Source of the DNA: Thalassotalea_F euphylliae
GTDB lineage: Bacteria; Pseudomonadota; Gammaproteobacteria; Enterobacterales; Alteromonadaceae
Direction: 5' to 3'
DNA: 64,000 nt
Assembly: GCF_042682785.1 (NCBI RefSeq)
Contig: NZ_JBHUIB010000012.1
Coordinates: 988,176-1,052,175, forward strand
Below the pieces are notes generated by a model. It was not told the origin of the DNA. It was given only the letters and a program-made list of their open reading frames with translations, and did not search any database. Made by a program: the position numbers and the translations under genes. How positions within the stretch are numbered: the first letter of the stretch is position 1; each line of letters opens with the position of its first letter. Shown here piece after piece: positions 1 to 9,352 of the stretch.

Positions 1-83
1 TTGACATTAGTAATGAGTGTTGTGTTTGCTAGGGCGAATGAAGAAAATAGTGCGCCGAGCACAAGGGGAGTATATTTGTACAT
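1..83 (-). CDS. N-terminus of an exported protein, cut by the window edge
   Basis: The first 27 codons of a minus-strand gene are visible, starting at the ATG whose complement is at 81-83. They encode a typical Sec signal peptide: a short start with one Lys, a hydrophobic core, and a likely cleavage after Ala-Leu-Ala. The residues after it (N-T-T-L-I-T-N-V) resemble the start of exported imidazolonepropionase-like amidohydrolases. That family assignment is weak because only a few mature residues are present. The gene reads out of the window to the left. Confidence 0.5.
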   Translation of the reverse strand, partial: MYKYTPLVLGALFSSFALANTTLITNV

Positions 84-397
84 GTTAGTTCTACGTTATT
101 CTTATCTTTGTGGCGTGATCTCATCTTAGGATGAAATACGAAAACTAACAATGATATCAATAGGATTAAATAATTGATCATTCAGCGAGATATAAAAGGT
201 TTAGAGGCAAGTTAGCCGTTGAGGAGAATGGTTAACCCTTGTCAAAATAGATAACGAAGCATATAAGACTCGCCCTAGGGCGCTTTTCAGAAAAGCAATA
301 ACTTAACAAATTGCTTTGATGGCGATATCTCCACCCGCATCAACTTGCGTTGTTTTAGCTTTTATGAAGATGCTCTGAATTGAGCAATTCGTTATTC
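84..397. other. Intergenic region with no recognised feature
   Basis: This stretch of about 310 bases lies between the divergently placed exported-protein gene and the 3' end of lnt. It should hold the promoter of the exported-protein gene. I see no RNA gene, no convincing ORF and no strong terminator hairpin after lnt. Confidence 0.4.
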
Positions 398-1954
398 CTA
401 TTGGTATAACCTGTTTATTTGTCGGCGACTTACCAGCAATAAAATGATGAATAGAAATGCTGAAAAAATAAAAGTAGGGTACTTTTGGTAGCGACTAAAC
501 GGTGTTTGACCACTAACAAGTGCAACATCAACACTTAATACTGCCTCTTCAAATTGAGGAATACGGCCAGTAAATTTTCCTTGTTCATCTACAGCGGCAG
601 TGACGCCAGTATTGGTTGAACGAATTAACGGTCTGCCAAACTCTCTAGCACGCATTCGGGCGATTTCCATATGTTGGTGTGGCCCATGTGAAGTACCAAA
701 CCAAGCATCATTACTTACCGTTAATAATATATCCGTACTTTCACTAAAGTTGGCGTGCAATTGCTCTGGAAAGGCGATTTCAAAGCAGATAAGAGGTGCG
801 AGCTGTATACCATTTGCCATCAGATTGGGTTGTACGTAATCACCCCTAGTAAATGACGACATGGGCAAATTGAAGAAAGGGGCTATTGGCCTTAACAGTT
901 CTTGAAAGGGGACAAATTCACCAATGGGTAACAGGTGATGTTTGTAGAACCTATTTTCATTGGGGTAATAGTAACTGCCGTCAGTATCTTCCTTATTTTG
1001 TTTACCCAAAACAACAAGACTATTAAAGTATTCTCGCGACTCAAAGTTGTAATTGATGATACCCGTGACAATTGCGGTTGAATTCATAGCTGCGGCTGAA
1101 TTGGCCATATCCAAGTATTCTTTCGCCATTGGCTCTACTGTCGGAATCGCAGATTCAGGCCATACAATGAGATCAGCGTTATAGTGTTGGCGCGTTAAGT
1201 CCATGTATTTCACCATGGTTGGCCATTCTTGTTCAGGCTTCCATTTTAATTCTTGGGCGATATTTCCTTGCGCTAGCGCGACTTTCTTTATCTCGCCTGT
1301 TGGTGATGTAAAAGCCGTGCTGTTAAGCCAAAATGTGACTGCGGCAATGCTCAATAAAGCCATACTATGCAGAACAATACTTTGTTTCGACACTAGCTTT
1401 ACAACACACACCGCTATGACTAGCAGGATTAGTGTTAGGCCAACTTCACCGACAACAGGGGCAAAGCCTGACAGTGGGGAGTCAATCTGACTGTATCCAA
1501 CGGAAAGCCATGGAAATCCTGTTAAAAACCAGCCTCGCAGCCACTCGGTAAAAATCCATATTGAGGGCAACAACCAAATGTTTAGTTTTTTTCCAGTGCT
1601 AAATCGCGAGGCGATATAGCCAGCCAATGCAGGGAATAGTGCCAGATATGCACAAAGTAATGCCATCAAAAAAAGTGAAGCTGGCAGTGGCATACCGCCA
1701 AATTGATCTATGCTGACATGAACCCAACTGATGCCTGTACCAAACCAACCCAGTCCAAAACAGTAACTTGCTACGGTTGCTTGTTTTATCGATTTACCAT
1801 CAATTGATTTGACCCAAGTTGCTAGTAACAGTGGTGTTAACCACCAAAGAGAGTAGGGGGCATAAGCAAAAACAAGTAAAGCGCCAGCCAAAAAACTGAC
1901 GATATTCGCTGGTGTTGTTAACAACGCTTTTAATCGGCTAATAAGTGCAGACAT
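398..1954 (-). CDS. lnt: Apolipoprotein N-acyltransferase
   Basis: Transfers the third acyl chain from phospholipid to the N-terminal Cys of apolipoproteins in the inner membrane. The 518-residue length fits the family. Several hydrophobic segments fill the N-terminal ~210 residues, followed by a periplasmic nitrilase-like domain. The nitrilase triad is visible: Glu in VWPESAIP, Lys in FYKHHLLPIGEF and Cys in LICFEIAFPE. A final membrane segment precedes the C-terminus. It is the last gene of the miaB-phoH-ybeY-corC-lnt run and starts 5 bp after corC, so it is probably co-transcribed. Confidence 0.96.
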   Translation of the reverse strand: MSALISRLKALLTTPANIVSFLAGALLVFAYAPYSLWWLTPLLLATWVKSIDGKSIKQATVASYCFGLGWFGTGISWVHVSIDQFGGMPLPASLFLMALLCAYLALFPALAGYIASRFSTGKKLNIWLLPSIWIFTEWLRGWFLTGFPWLSVGYSQIDSPLSGFAPVVGEVGLTLILLVIAVCVVKLVSKQSIVLHSMALLSIAAVTFWLNSTAFTSPTGEIKKVALAQGNIAQELKWKPEQEWPTMVKYMDLTRQHYNADLIVWPESAIPTVEPMAKEYLDMANSAAAMNSTAIVTGIINYNFESREYFNSLVVLGKQNKEDTDGSYYYPNENRFYKHHLLPIGEFVPFQELLRPIAPFFNLPMSSFTRGDYVQPNLMANGIQLAPLICFEIAFPEQLHANFSESTDILLTVSNDAWFGTSHGPHQHMEIARMRAREFGRPLIRSTNTGVTAAVDEQGKFTGRIPQFEEAVLSVDVALVSGQTPFSRYQKYPTFIFSAFLFIILLLVSRRQINRLYQ

Positions 1955-1959
1955 CTAGG

Positions 1960-2838
1960 TTAGTCAGTTATTTTACCGTTAACTTCGTGGTCTTTGGGTA
2001 CGGTAACTTGAAGCATTTGCAAGCGACGGCTGTCGGCTGCTAATACTTTAAATTCAAAGTTGCCGATAGCGATTTCTTCGCCCTTTTGTGGCATGTGACC
2101 AAATTCTTGCACAACAATTCCACCGATCGTATCAGAATCAGCTTCGTCAAAATTGCAGTTAAAATACTCGTCGAAGTCTTCTAAATCAGTTAATGCTTTG
2201 ACTTGATAAACATTACTAGCAAGGTGTTTGATTTCTTCTTCAATTTCGTCGTCAGTTTCATCTTCGATTTCACCCACGATCAGCTCTAGGATATCTTCAA
2301 TGGTGACTAAACCAGATACGCCGCCATATTCGTCGACAACAACTGCCATGTGGTAACGCTGCGAACGAAACTCTTTTAATAAAGGCTCTACTTTCTTGCT
2401 TTCAGGGATAATCATTGCAGGGCGAATAAGTTCACCCAAGGTGCAGTTCTCTTCAGATTGATTAAATGCGTAAGCAAGTAAATCTTTGGCGAGAAGCATC
2501 CCTTCAACATTATCAATGTCATCATTGACAACAGGGAAGCGAGAATGGGCTGATTCTAAAATGACCGGTAGAAACTCTTCTAGCGGTTGATTGATATCTA
2601 AAGAAACAATTTGCGAACGTGGGATCATAATATCACGAACGCGCATTTCTGAAACTTCAAGCACACCTTCAATCATCTGCTTGGTTTCAGGTTTGATTAA
2701 CTCGCGATCTTCCGCATCGTTAATAACATCAACAAGTTCATCTTTATTTTGCGGCTCCCCGGTAAATGCTTGTACTATTTTTTCCAAGAATGATTTATTC
2801 GAAGAGCCGTTGCTAGAGTGGGGATTGTCGTCGCTCAT
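1960..2838 (-). CDS. corC: CorC/YbeX-type CBS-domain protein
   Basis: A soluble member of the CorC/HlyC family, linked to magnesium and cobalt efflux. The 292 residues show an acidic N-terminus, two CBS repeats (the first around MIPRSQIVSLD, the second around VVVDEYGGVSGLVT) and a C-terminal CorC_HlyC domain. There are no membrane segments, as in E. coli YbeX. It sits between ybeY and lnt, as in most gammaproteobacteria, with an 18-bp gap to ybeY. Confidence 0.95.
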   Translation of the reverse strand: MSDDNPHSSNGSSNKSFLEKIVQAFTGEPQNKDELVDVINDAEDRELIKPETKQMIEGVLEVSEMRVRDIMIPRSQIVSLDINQPLEEFLPVILESAHSRFPVVNDDIDNVEGMLLAKDLLAYAFNQSEENCTLGELIRPAMIIPESKKVEPLLKEFRSQRYHMAVVVDEYGGVSGLVTIEDILELIVGEIEDETDDEIEEEIKHLASNVYQVKALTDLEDFDEYFNCNFDEADSDTIGGIVVQEFGHMPQKGEEIAIGNFEFKVLAADSRRLQMLQVTVPKDHEVNGKITD

Positions 2839-2856
2839 AGAGCTTTTATTGTTCCT

Positions 2857-3306
2857 TTAAATTTCGTAAGGGTTATTAAACCCAAGTTTTTTTAAAATGT
2901 CTATTTCTAAGCTTTCCATTTCCTCTGCTTCATCATCTTCAATGTGATCAAATCCGAGCAAATGTAAACAGCCGTGAATAACCATGTGTGCCCAATGTGC
3001 AGATAACGATTTTTCTTGCTCATGAGCTTCTTGAGCAACGACGGATGTGCAGATGACAAGATCACCTAGCAAGTCCATTTCAATACCGTCGGGTACCTCG
3101 AACGGGAACGATAAAACATTGGTTGGTTTGTCTTTACCACGGTAGGTGTGGTTTAGTGTTTGGCTTTCTGTTGAGTCAACCAAACGAATGGTCAGCTCAA
3201 AAGGTTTATTGTATTGGCTTAATGCTGCCTCCGCCCACTGTTGAAAATCGTCATCCGTGGGCAGGTTTGGCTCTTCAACGGCACGTTGAATATCAAGCGT
3301 TATCAT
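2857..3306 (-). CDS. ybeY: Endoribonuclease YbeY
   Basis: A metal-dependent RNase that takes part in 16S rRNA 3'-end maturation and ribosome quality control. The 149-residue protein carries the family signature HGCLHLLGFDH, whose three His bind Zn. Its start overlaps the end of phoH by 14 bp, which suggests translational coupling. YbeY and PhoH/YbeZ work together on RNA in known systems, consistent with this arrangement. Confidence 0.96.
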   Translation of the reverse strand: MITLDIQRAVEEPNLPTDDDFQQWAEAALSQYNKPFELTIRLVDSTESQTLNHTYRGKDKPTNVLSFPFEVPDGIEMDLLGDLVICTSVVAQEAHEQEKSLSAHWAHMVIHGCLHLLGFDHIEDDEAEEMESLEIDILKKLGFNNPYEI

Positions 3307-4360
3307 TCTGGTTGTTCTCTGCCGCTTGCTTTTCCGCTAGCTCTTTCGCTTTTCTCTCTGCGCGCAGTTTTGTCGCTTTCTCGTCAAACGCATCGTAAGC
3401 TTCAACGATACGGGCTACCACAGGGTGTCGAACAACATCTTTTGACTGGAAAAAGTTAAAGCTAATACCAGGAATATCTTGCAGTACTTCGATTGCATGA
3501 CGCAGCCCAGACTTTTGACCGCGCGGTAAATCGACTTGGGTAATATCGCCTGTGATTACTGCTCTTGAGTTAAAACCAATGCGCGTTAAGAACATTTTCA
3601 TTTGCTCTACTGTTGTATTTTGGCTTTCATCAAGAATAATAAACGCATCATTTAGTGTGCGACCACGCATGTAGGCTAGCGGCGCAATTTCGATAACATT
3701 ACGTTCAATAAGCTTTTCAACTTTTTCAAAACCTAGCATTTCGAACAAAGCGTCATAAAGCGGTCGCAGGTAAGGGTCAACTTTTTGTGATAGATCACCC
3801 GGCAAGAAACCCAGCTTTTCACCGGCTTCTACCGCAGGACGTGTAAGCAAAATTCGACGAATTTCCTGACGCTCTAAGGCGTCAACAGCACACGCAACAG
3901 CTAGGTAGGTTTTACCCGTACCCGCAGGGCCTACACCAAAACTAATGTCGTTGGTAATGACATTTTGAACGTACGCTGATTGGTTCAAGTTACGCGGCTT
4001 AACTACACCACGCTTAGTTTTAATGGTGACCATCTTTTCGTAGTCAACATCAACTTTACTAGGCGCTTGCTCAAGTGCATCGGCATTCAAAATGCCGAGA
4101 TGTACCATCTCAGCAGTGATTGGCTGCATTCTGCCTTTTACCGTTTCAGTTTCAACGTACAAATCTTTTAAAAGCTTAACGACGGCATCACGATGGTTCG
4201 GTTGACCGACGACTTTGAATTCGTTACCTCGGTAACTAATTTCTACGCCCAAGCGACGTTCAATGGTCTTTAGATTGTCATCTAACGGACCACATAAATT
4301 AGCCTGTCGTGCATTGTCGACAGGCTCAAGCGTTAATAGGGTACTGTTGTCTGTGCTCAA
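3293..4360 (-). CDS. ybeZ: PhoH-like ATPase YbeZ
   Basis: A P-loop ATPase of the PhoH family, thought to be an RNA-associated partner of YbeY. The 355 residues include an N-terminal KH-like region and the Walker A motif GPAGTGKT. A Walker B-like IILDESQN and the GDITQVDLPRG sensor region follow. The C-terminus is a charged Lys/Glu/Ala-rich tail. It starts 20 bp after miaB and overlaps ybeY, so it is part of the same operon. Confidence 0.95.
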   Translation of the reverse strand: MSTDNSTLLTLEPVDNARQANLCGPLDDNLKTIERRLGVEISYRGNEFKVVGQPNHRDAVVKLLKDLYVETETVKGRMQPITAEMVHLGILNADALEQAPSKVDVDYEKMVTIKTKRGVVKPRNLNQSAYVQNVITNDISFGVGPAGTGKTYLAVACAVDALERQEIRRILLTRPAVEAGEKLGFLPGDLSQKVDPYLRPLYDALFEMLGFEKVEKLIERNVIEIAPLAYMRGRTLNDAFIILDESQNTTVEQMKMFLTRIGFNSRAVITGDITQVDLPRGQKSGLRHAIEVLQDIPGISFNFFQSKDVVRHPVVARIVEAYDAFDEKATKLRAERKAKELAEKQAAENNQNDNA

Positions 4361-4380
4361 GGATTTTTCCGTGTTAGCAG

Positions 4381-5835
4381 TTAAGGTGTAAACGTTGCTA
4401 CGCCAAGTTCATCTGTGCCATTGGTGCTTGCTGTTGCATTAACACCGTGGTGACTATTGGCAAGAATATCTGATGGCGAGTGCGCAATACGTAAGCCCAT
4501 ATCTTTTTCTTCGCGCACAAGTTTACCGCGCAGCGAGTTGGCGTAAACGTCAGTAATTTCAACGTCAACGAATTGACCGATTACGTGATGCGGCGCTTCA
4601 AAGTTCACTATGCGGTTGTTCTCTGTACGACCACGAAGTTCCATCGGGTTCTTCTTTGATGGGCCTTCAACAAGGATGCGTTGCTCTGTACCTAGCATTT
4701 GGCGTGCAATGCGCAATGCCTGTTGGTTAATACGATCTTGGAGGATCTGCAGGCGCTGTTTCTTTGTTTCTTCACTAATGTCGTCAGGTAAATCAGCCGC
4801 AGGCGTCCCTGGACGAGCACTGTAGATAAAGCTGAAGCTTAAATCGAAATCGATCTCTTTGATTAAGTTCATCGTTTGTTCAAAATCAAAATCGGTTTCA
4901 CCAGGGAAGCCAATAATGAAATCTGAAGACATACAGATATCAGGACGTGCTTTACGTAAACGTCGAATTTGAGATTTATACTCTAGTGCGGTATGTCCAC
5001 GCTTCATTTGCGTTAGAATGCGGTCACAACCACTTTGTACTGGTAAGTGTAGGTGGCTTACTAGCTCTGGTACATCTTTATAGACTTCAATGATATCGTC
5101 AGTAAACTCAACAGGATGCGAGGTTGTGTAGCGAATACGGTCAATGCCATCTATTGTCGCGATCATTCGTAATAACTCTGAGAAACGACAAATGCTGCCG
5201 TCATGCGTTTCACCGCGGTAGGCATTTACATTTTGGCCGAGAAGGTTAACTTCACGCACACCTTGCTCTGCAAGTTGAGCAATTTCGTATAATACGTCAT
5301 CAAGAGGACGGCTAACTTCTTCACCACGCGTGTAGGGTACAACACAGAATGTACAGTATTTGCTGCACCCTTCCATGATAGATACAAATGCAGTCGCACC
5401 TTCCGCTTTCGGCTCAGGTAAGCGATCGAACTTTTCGATTTCAGGGAAGCTGACATCAACCACTGGTGCTTTTTCACCGGTAACTTGCTGAATCATTTCA
5501 GGTAGGCGATGCAGTGTTTGTGGACCGAATACCATATCAACGTATGGCGCGCGCTCGCGAATAGCATCGCCTTCTTGCGACGCTACACAACCACCAACAC
5601 CAATGACCAGTTCAGGGTTGTCCTTTTTCAGATTTTTCCAACGACCTAGTTGATGGAATACCTTTTCCTGGGCTTTTTCACGAATTGAACACGTATTAAG
5701 TAGAATGACATCTGCTTGTTCAGCTTCTTCTGCCAAAGTGAAACCATGTGTTGAATCAAGGAGTTCAGCCATCTTTTGCGAGTCGTACTCGTTCATTTGG
5801 CAGCCCCAAGTTTTGATATATAACTTTTTGCTCAT
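4381..5835 (-). CDS. miaB: tRNA-2-methylthio-N6-dimethylallyladenosine synthase
   Basis: A radical-SAM methylthiotransferase that converts i6A37 to ms2i6A37 in tRNAs reading UNN codons. It has the three N-terminal cluster cysteines (TWGCQMN, LNTCSIRE, VGGCVASQ), the radical-SAM motif CSKYCTFC, and a C-terminal TRAM domain near residues 380-445. Its 484 residues slightly exceed E. coli MiaB because of a poorly conserved tail. It leads the minus-strand run; the upstream 170 bp should hold the promoter. Confidence 0.97.
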   Translation of the reverse strand: MSKKLYIKTWGCQMNEYDSQKMAELLDSTHGFTLAEEAEQADVILLNTCSIREKAQEKVFHQLGRWKNLKKDNPELVIGVGGCVASQEGDAIRERAPYVDMVFGPQTLHRLPEMIQQVTGEKAPVVDVSFPEIEKFDRLPEPKAEGATAFVSIMEGCSKYCTFCVVPYTRGEEVSRPLDDVLYEIAQLAEQGVREVNLLGQNVNAYRGETHDGSICRFSELLRMIATIDGIDRIRYTTSHPVEFTDDIIEVYKDVPELVSHLHLPVQSGCDRILTQMKRGHTALEYKSQIRRLRKARPDICMSSDFIIGFPGETDFDFEQTMNLIKEIDFDLSFSFIYSARPGTPAADLPDDISEETKKQRLQILQDRINQQALRIARQMLGTEQRILVEGPSKKNPMELRGRTENNRIVNFEAPHHVIGQFVDVEITDVYANSLRGKLVREEKDMGLRIAHSPSDILANSHHGVNATASTNGTDELGVATFTP

Positions 5836-6006
5836 TAATACGTGCCCAATATTTAAAAATTGATTCCAGTTTATGCTGGAGAATTCTCTACCTATTACTC
5901 TACACAGTAATAAGGGTCGCGTATTTTACTCTTTCTTGGCTATCGACGCTAGCATATCGATAAATCAAATATCTAATATTAAGTAATTAAGTGTAGCGAC
6001 GTTGGT

Positions 6007-8790
6007 TTATACCAACGGAAAGCTGATCACTATTTGACTACCCTTATTACCACTTGGCTCAAAGGTGTTAATAGAGGCGTTGTATTTACTGGCAATTTGC
6101 CTGATGTAATACATCGACATATTGAATGTCACTTTGTTGTTGAAATCTGAGAAGCTCGACTCATCATCAGTAATCGTCAGCCAAAGCTTTTCTTTGAACT
6201 CTTGAATAGTCAGCTGAAAGTTTCTGCCGTCACCATGATGAATAGCGCAAGAAATTGCCTCAAAAATAACTTTGTAGATGTTTGCCTGAAGTTCGTAAGG
6301 TAGTCTCTCTACTTCTTCTGATACGTCAAATTCTAAGTTTACGTGATACTTACTGTGTAAGTACTCTGTGAGGTAAGGTATGGCCACGCTCAATGATTTA
6401 CCGTATAGATCATCAGGTGTATCAGAGGATGATGAGTCTTCATATTCGTCAATACATTGTTGTGTTGCTGCTTTGGCTCCATCGATATCGCCAACATCCA
6501 TCATCGATAAGATAGACTGAAGGTTGCGCTTAGTACTCAACGCCCGTTTACCTTTCCGTTGAAGCTCATTTTCTAGAAATAAATGAATTTTTCGAATCGA
6601 CTGCGTGCGTAAGTAAAATAGCCAACCAATCAGTGATATCAAGCACACCAGAGTCACTGCATATAAAACCCGCATACGCAGTGTCCAATACCACGGATAT
6701 TCGACTTCAATGCGTGCAAACGCTTGTTTTTCACTCCATTGACCTAAGCTATTGGTGCCGCGAAATGATAAATCATATGTCCCTGATGAAAGTCCAGTTA
6801 ATATCAATTGGTTGCCGTTGATAGGTAACCAATTTCCACTATTGATCTTATATCTAAATTGTTTTTCTATGCCGCTACGGTAATCAAGACTTGCCAAGTT
6901 AAAACTAACAACTTCGTTGCTGTTTGTTAGTTTTAAATTGTCAGCATTCAATTGCGGTGTGCCTGATATATTCACTGTGCTGATAACAATATTCGGCTGG
7001 AAGTCTTTTTCTGCATCAATACTTACTGTTAGGAGCCCACCAAAGTGCCACACATGAATGTTATTGTTGATTTGTAATGGGCTACCATATAACGAATATT
7101 CTTCAGAGCCTGGCACCAGCGAGACTTGATTATTCTCTGGATTAAGCTTGTATAGACCTGGCGTAGCAGAAACCCATATTTCACCATTGATAAGTTCGCC
7201 GGTACTGAAGTTCATTGTGTAATTTAGATGCGTCAGCAGCTCACCGTTTAAATCAAAGACTAAAATGCCACTGCCTTTGGTGAATGCATATATCTTGTCT
7301 TCGTAGGGAACGAGCGATATGACTTTGTTAACAATATCAATATTGGTTTGTTTTACTCGCTTTGTATTGAGGTTATAAATTTCTACATTATTAGAGGTTG
7401 CTAGCCAAATATCGCCATTATCTTTTGGCAATATATCGATGACCTCTTTGTGTTTAAGACCGTTCTTTTCGTCAACCGTGGCGACAACTCTGTTGGTGCG
7501 CCAGTCGAGAATTTTCAGTCCGTTGGCGTTAGTGCCAATAAATAACAGCCCATTGTCTTCGACGAGCTTAAGAACAAGATTGTCGTTGCCTTGAAAGTTG
7601 AGCTTAGTTGCTTGCTTTAGGTTTAAATCGTATTGCCATATCCCGTCAAATGTCCCTGTAATGAGCTGATCGCCTTTTCGCAATATCGACATAATACGCT
7701 TGGCATTTTTTGTCAGGTTGTCATTACTTTGCTTGTCTATAAATTTGGTGGAATTATTTAGAGAGTGGAAACCATCACCATACGTTGCCACGATAATCTC
7801 ATCGTCAATACCTATAATTTCATGAGCATTGTACTGAACGTCGTAAACCTTAGGTGTGTTTTGTATGTACGTTTCTTTAAGGCGTGTCACGCCATGATTA
7901 GATGCGAGCCAGATAACACCAGAATTATCAACAAATAGCTTTCTAATTGTTGCCGACTGATAGGAAGGGTAGCTATGAGGAAGTTTATCCAAAGCAGCTA
8001 CGCTAAAAATGGCAATATTACCCGCTAAATCAATAGCAGCAACTTTTTCTTGATTTGGGAAAGTCGCCAAACGTTGAATGGTGCTGGCCGCGTTGATTGA
8101 CGAAGAGCGGCCATCATCATAAATTCGGTGCAGCTTGCCTTGTTCATATGCAATGACCCCATTGTCAAACGAGACAAAAGCGGGGAAGTTTCCACTAAGC
8201 ACCTGAACGAGCTGGTTGTTTTCTAATTTATATATTCCCTCATCAGTCAATACATAAAGAAACCTCTTACTCGAGGTGATTGTTCTGATGACTATTTCAC
8301 TATTGATGATATTTACTGCACCCGTTTCAATATCTTTTTGATACAGTTTTTTTTCAGCATCAAAATAAAAGTGCTGTTTAAATTGCGTGATACCTATGTA
8401 GGAATTTTTTATACCGGGCACTTCAATGGAAGACGACTCTCCTGTACGGAGGTTTAAACGCCAAAAATTAGTGGGTTGCGATGCAACTAACAGTGAGTCT
8501 TGATAGCTATCAATGTCGTAAACCCAGTTAAAGCTAGTCCGCCAGTGCTCATGCTGGGTCGAAAAGTTGATGAACTCGGTGCCGTCATAGCGGGTCAATC
8601 CATGCTGACCGCCCAACCATATGTACCCTTCACGATCCTGATGGATATCATTAACGTTAACCAATGAGTCCGTAGAGCGAATTTCTAGACCATATGAATG
8701 AAACGCGATTAGTAGCGGAAACAGGCATAGTCTTTCGGCAAAGCGCTTACAAGATGGTATTAGGCTGCGCTTGATCTTTATCGTGATCAC
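6007..8790 (-). CDS. Large membrane sensor-like protein with Reg_prop repeats, Y_Y_Y domain and degenerate HATPase region
   Basis: After a hydrophobic N-terminal segment come propeller-type repeats of the two-component regulator kind (for example GYIWLGGQHGLTRYDG and GVIWLASNHGVTRL). A Y_Y_Y domain, one membrane segment and about 195 cytoplasmic residues follow. The cytoplasmic part looks like a histidine-kinase ATPase domain (IYKVIFEAISCAIHHGDG, final GSQIVISFP). I see no dimerisation His, and the N-box lacks the usual paired Asn, so kinase activity is doubtful. The frame opens at 8877, but that would overlap the upstream gene by 131 bp. I chose the GTG at 8790 (GTG 8799 is equally possible); neither has a clear ribosome binding site. 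Confidence 0.7.
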   Translation of the reverse strand: MITIKIKRSLIPSCKRFAERLCLFPLLIAFHSYGLEIRSTDSLVNVNDIHQDREGYIWLGGQHGLTRYDGTEFINFSTQHEHWRTSFNWVYDIDSYQDSLLVASQPTNFWRLNLRTGESSSIEVPGIKNSYIGITQFKQHFYFDAEKKLYQKDIETGAVNIINSEIVIRTITSSKRFLYVLTDEGIYKLENNQLVQVLSGNFPAFVSFDNGVIAYEQGKLHRIYDDGRSSSINAASTIQRLATFPNQEKVAAIDLAGNIAIFSVAALDKLPHSYPSYQSATIRKLFVDNSGVIWLASNHGVTRLKETYIQNTPKVYDVQYNAHEIIGIDDEIIVATYGDGFHSLNNSTKFIDKQSNDNLTKNAKRIMSILRKGDQLITGTFDGIWQYDLNLKQATKLNFQGNDNLVLKLVEDNGLLFIGTNANGLKILDWRTNRVVATVDEKNGLKHKEVIDILPKDNGDIWLATSNNVEIYNLNTKRVKQTNIDIVNKVISLVPYEDKIYAFTKGSGILVFDLNGELLTHLNYTMNFSTGELINGEIWVSATPGLYKLNPENNQVSLVPGSEEYSLYGSPLQINNNIHVWHFGGLLTVSIDAEKDFQPNIVISTVNISGTPQLNADNLKLTNSNEVVSFNLASLDYRSGIEKQFRYKINSGNWLPINGNQLILTGLSSGTYDLSFRGTNSLGQWSEKQAFARIEVEYPWYWTLRMRVLYAVTLVCLISLIGWLFYLRTQSIRKIHLFLENELQRKGKRALSTKRNLQSILSMMDVGDIDGAKAATQQCIDEYEDSSSSDTPDDLYGKSLSVAIPYLTEYLHSKYHVNLEFDVSEEVERLPYELQANIYKVIFEAISCAIHHGDGRNFQLTIQEFKEKLWLTITDDESSFSDFNNKVTFNMSMYYIRQIASKYNASINTFEPSGNKGSQIVISFPLV

Positions 8791-9202
8791 GTTGACCACA
8801 TGCGACAAAAATTTTCGGTAACTGCTCTGCGTTCGTTGGCTTTTGCACCAACATATAGGTAGGTTTTCGCGGGTCATTCGGGTCTTTTTTATTGTTCCAC
8901 GCTTGGGTAATACTGTCTGCGAACTGTTGGTCGTATTTCTCCGACATCGCTATCGCTAACATCTCTACGCCAAAATCATCCATGATTAACATGGTATTTC
9001 CATGGTAGCCACTGTGCGTATCAAAATCTATATCTACCGTTAAAATTTTATTACTTGGCAGTACTAGGTCTGCTCTAAGCTTTGCAACAACAGCCCTGTC
9101 TGGTTTTGCTTGTAACTGAGTGTGATTTGGCTTGTCTGTTGAATCGAAAACGAGTTTTATGTCGTCTGCTAGATATTGTTGGTCTTTTTGTAATACTGAC
9201 AT
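8747..9202 (-). CDS. Unrecognised 151-residue protein
   Basis: No family recognised. It starts at an ATG with AAGGAA at good spacing. The protein is soluble and mixed in character, has no signal peptide, and ends in a polar tail. Its 3' end overlaps the start region of the sensor-like gene, so the two are probably translated from one message. That suggests a shared function, such as a cytoplasmic partner, but nothing in the sequence proves it. Confidence 0.6.
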   Translation of the reverse strand: MSVLQKDQQYLADDIKLVFDSTDKPNHTQLQAKPDRAVVAKLRADLVLPSNKILTVDIDFDTHSGYHGNTMLIMDDFGVEMLAIAMSEKYDQQFADSITQAWNNKKDPNDPRKPTYMLVQKPTNAEQLPKIFVACGQRDHDKDQAQPNTIL

Positions 9203-9352
9203 CGTCTATTCCTTAACTGTCTTATGGCGTTATTATCAGCTTAATTATAGTGCATAAAACCTTTGATATAGCTTAGTTAAACGGTTGATAATACGCCTAT
9301 ATCAATAATATAAATTTTATAATTAGTACAAAGCGACTATAAAGAGAATGTT

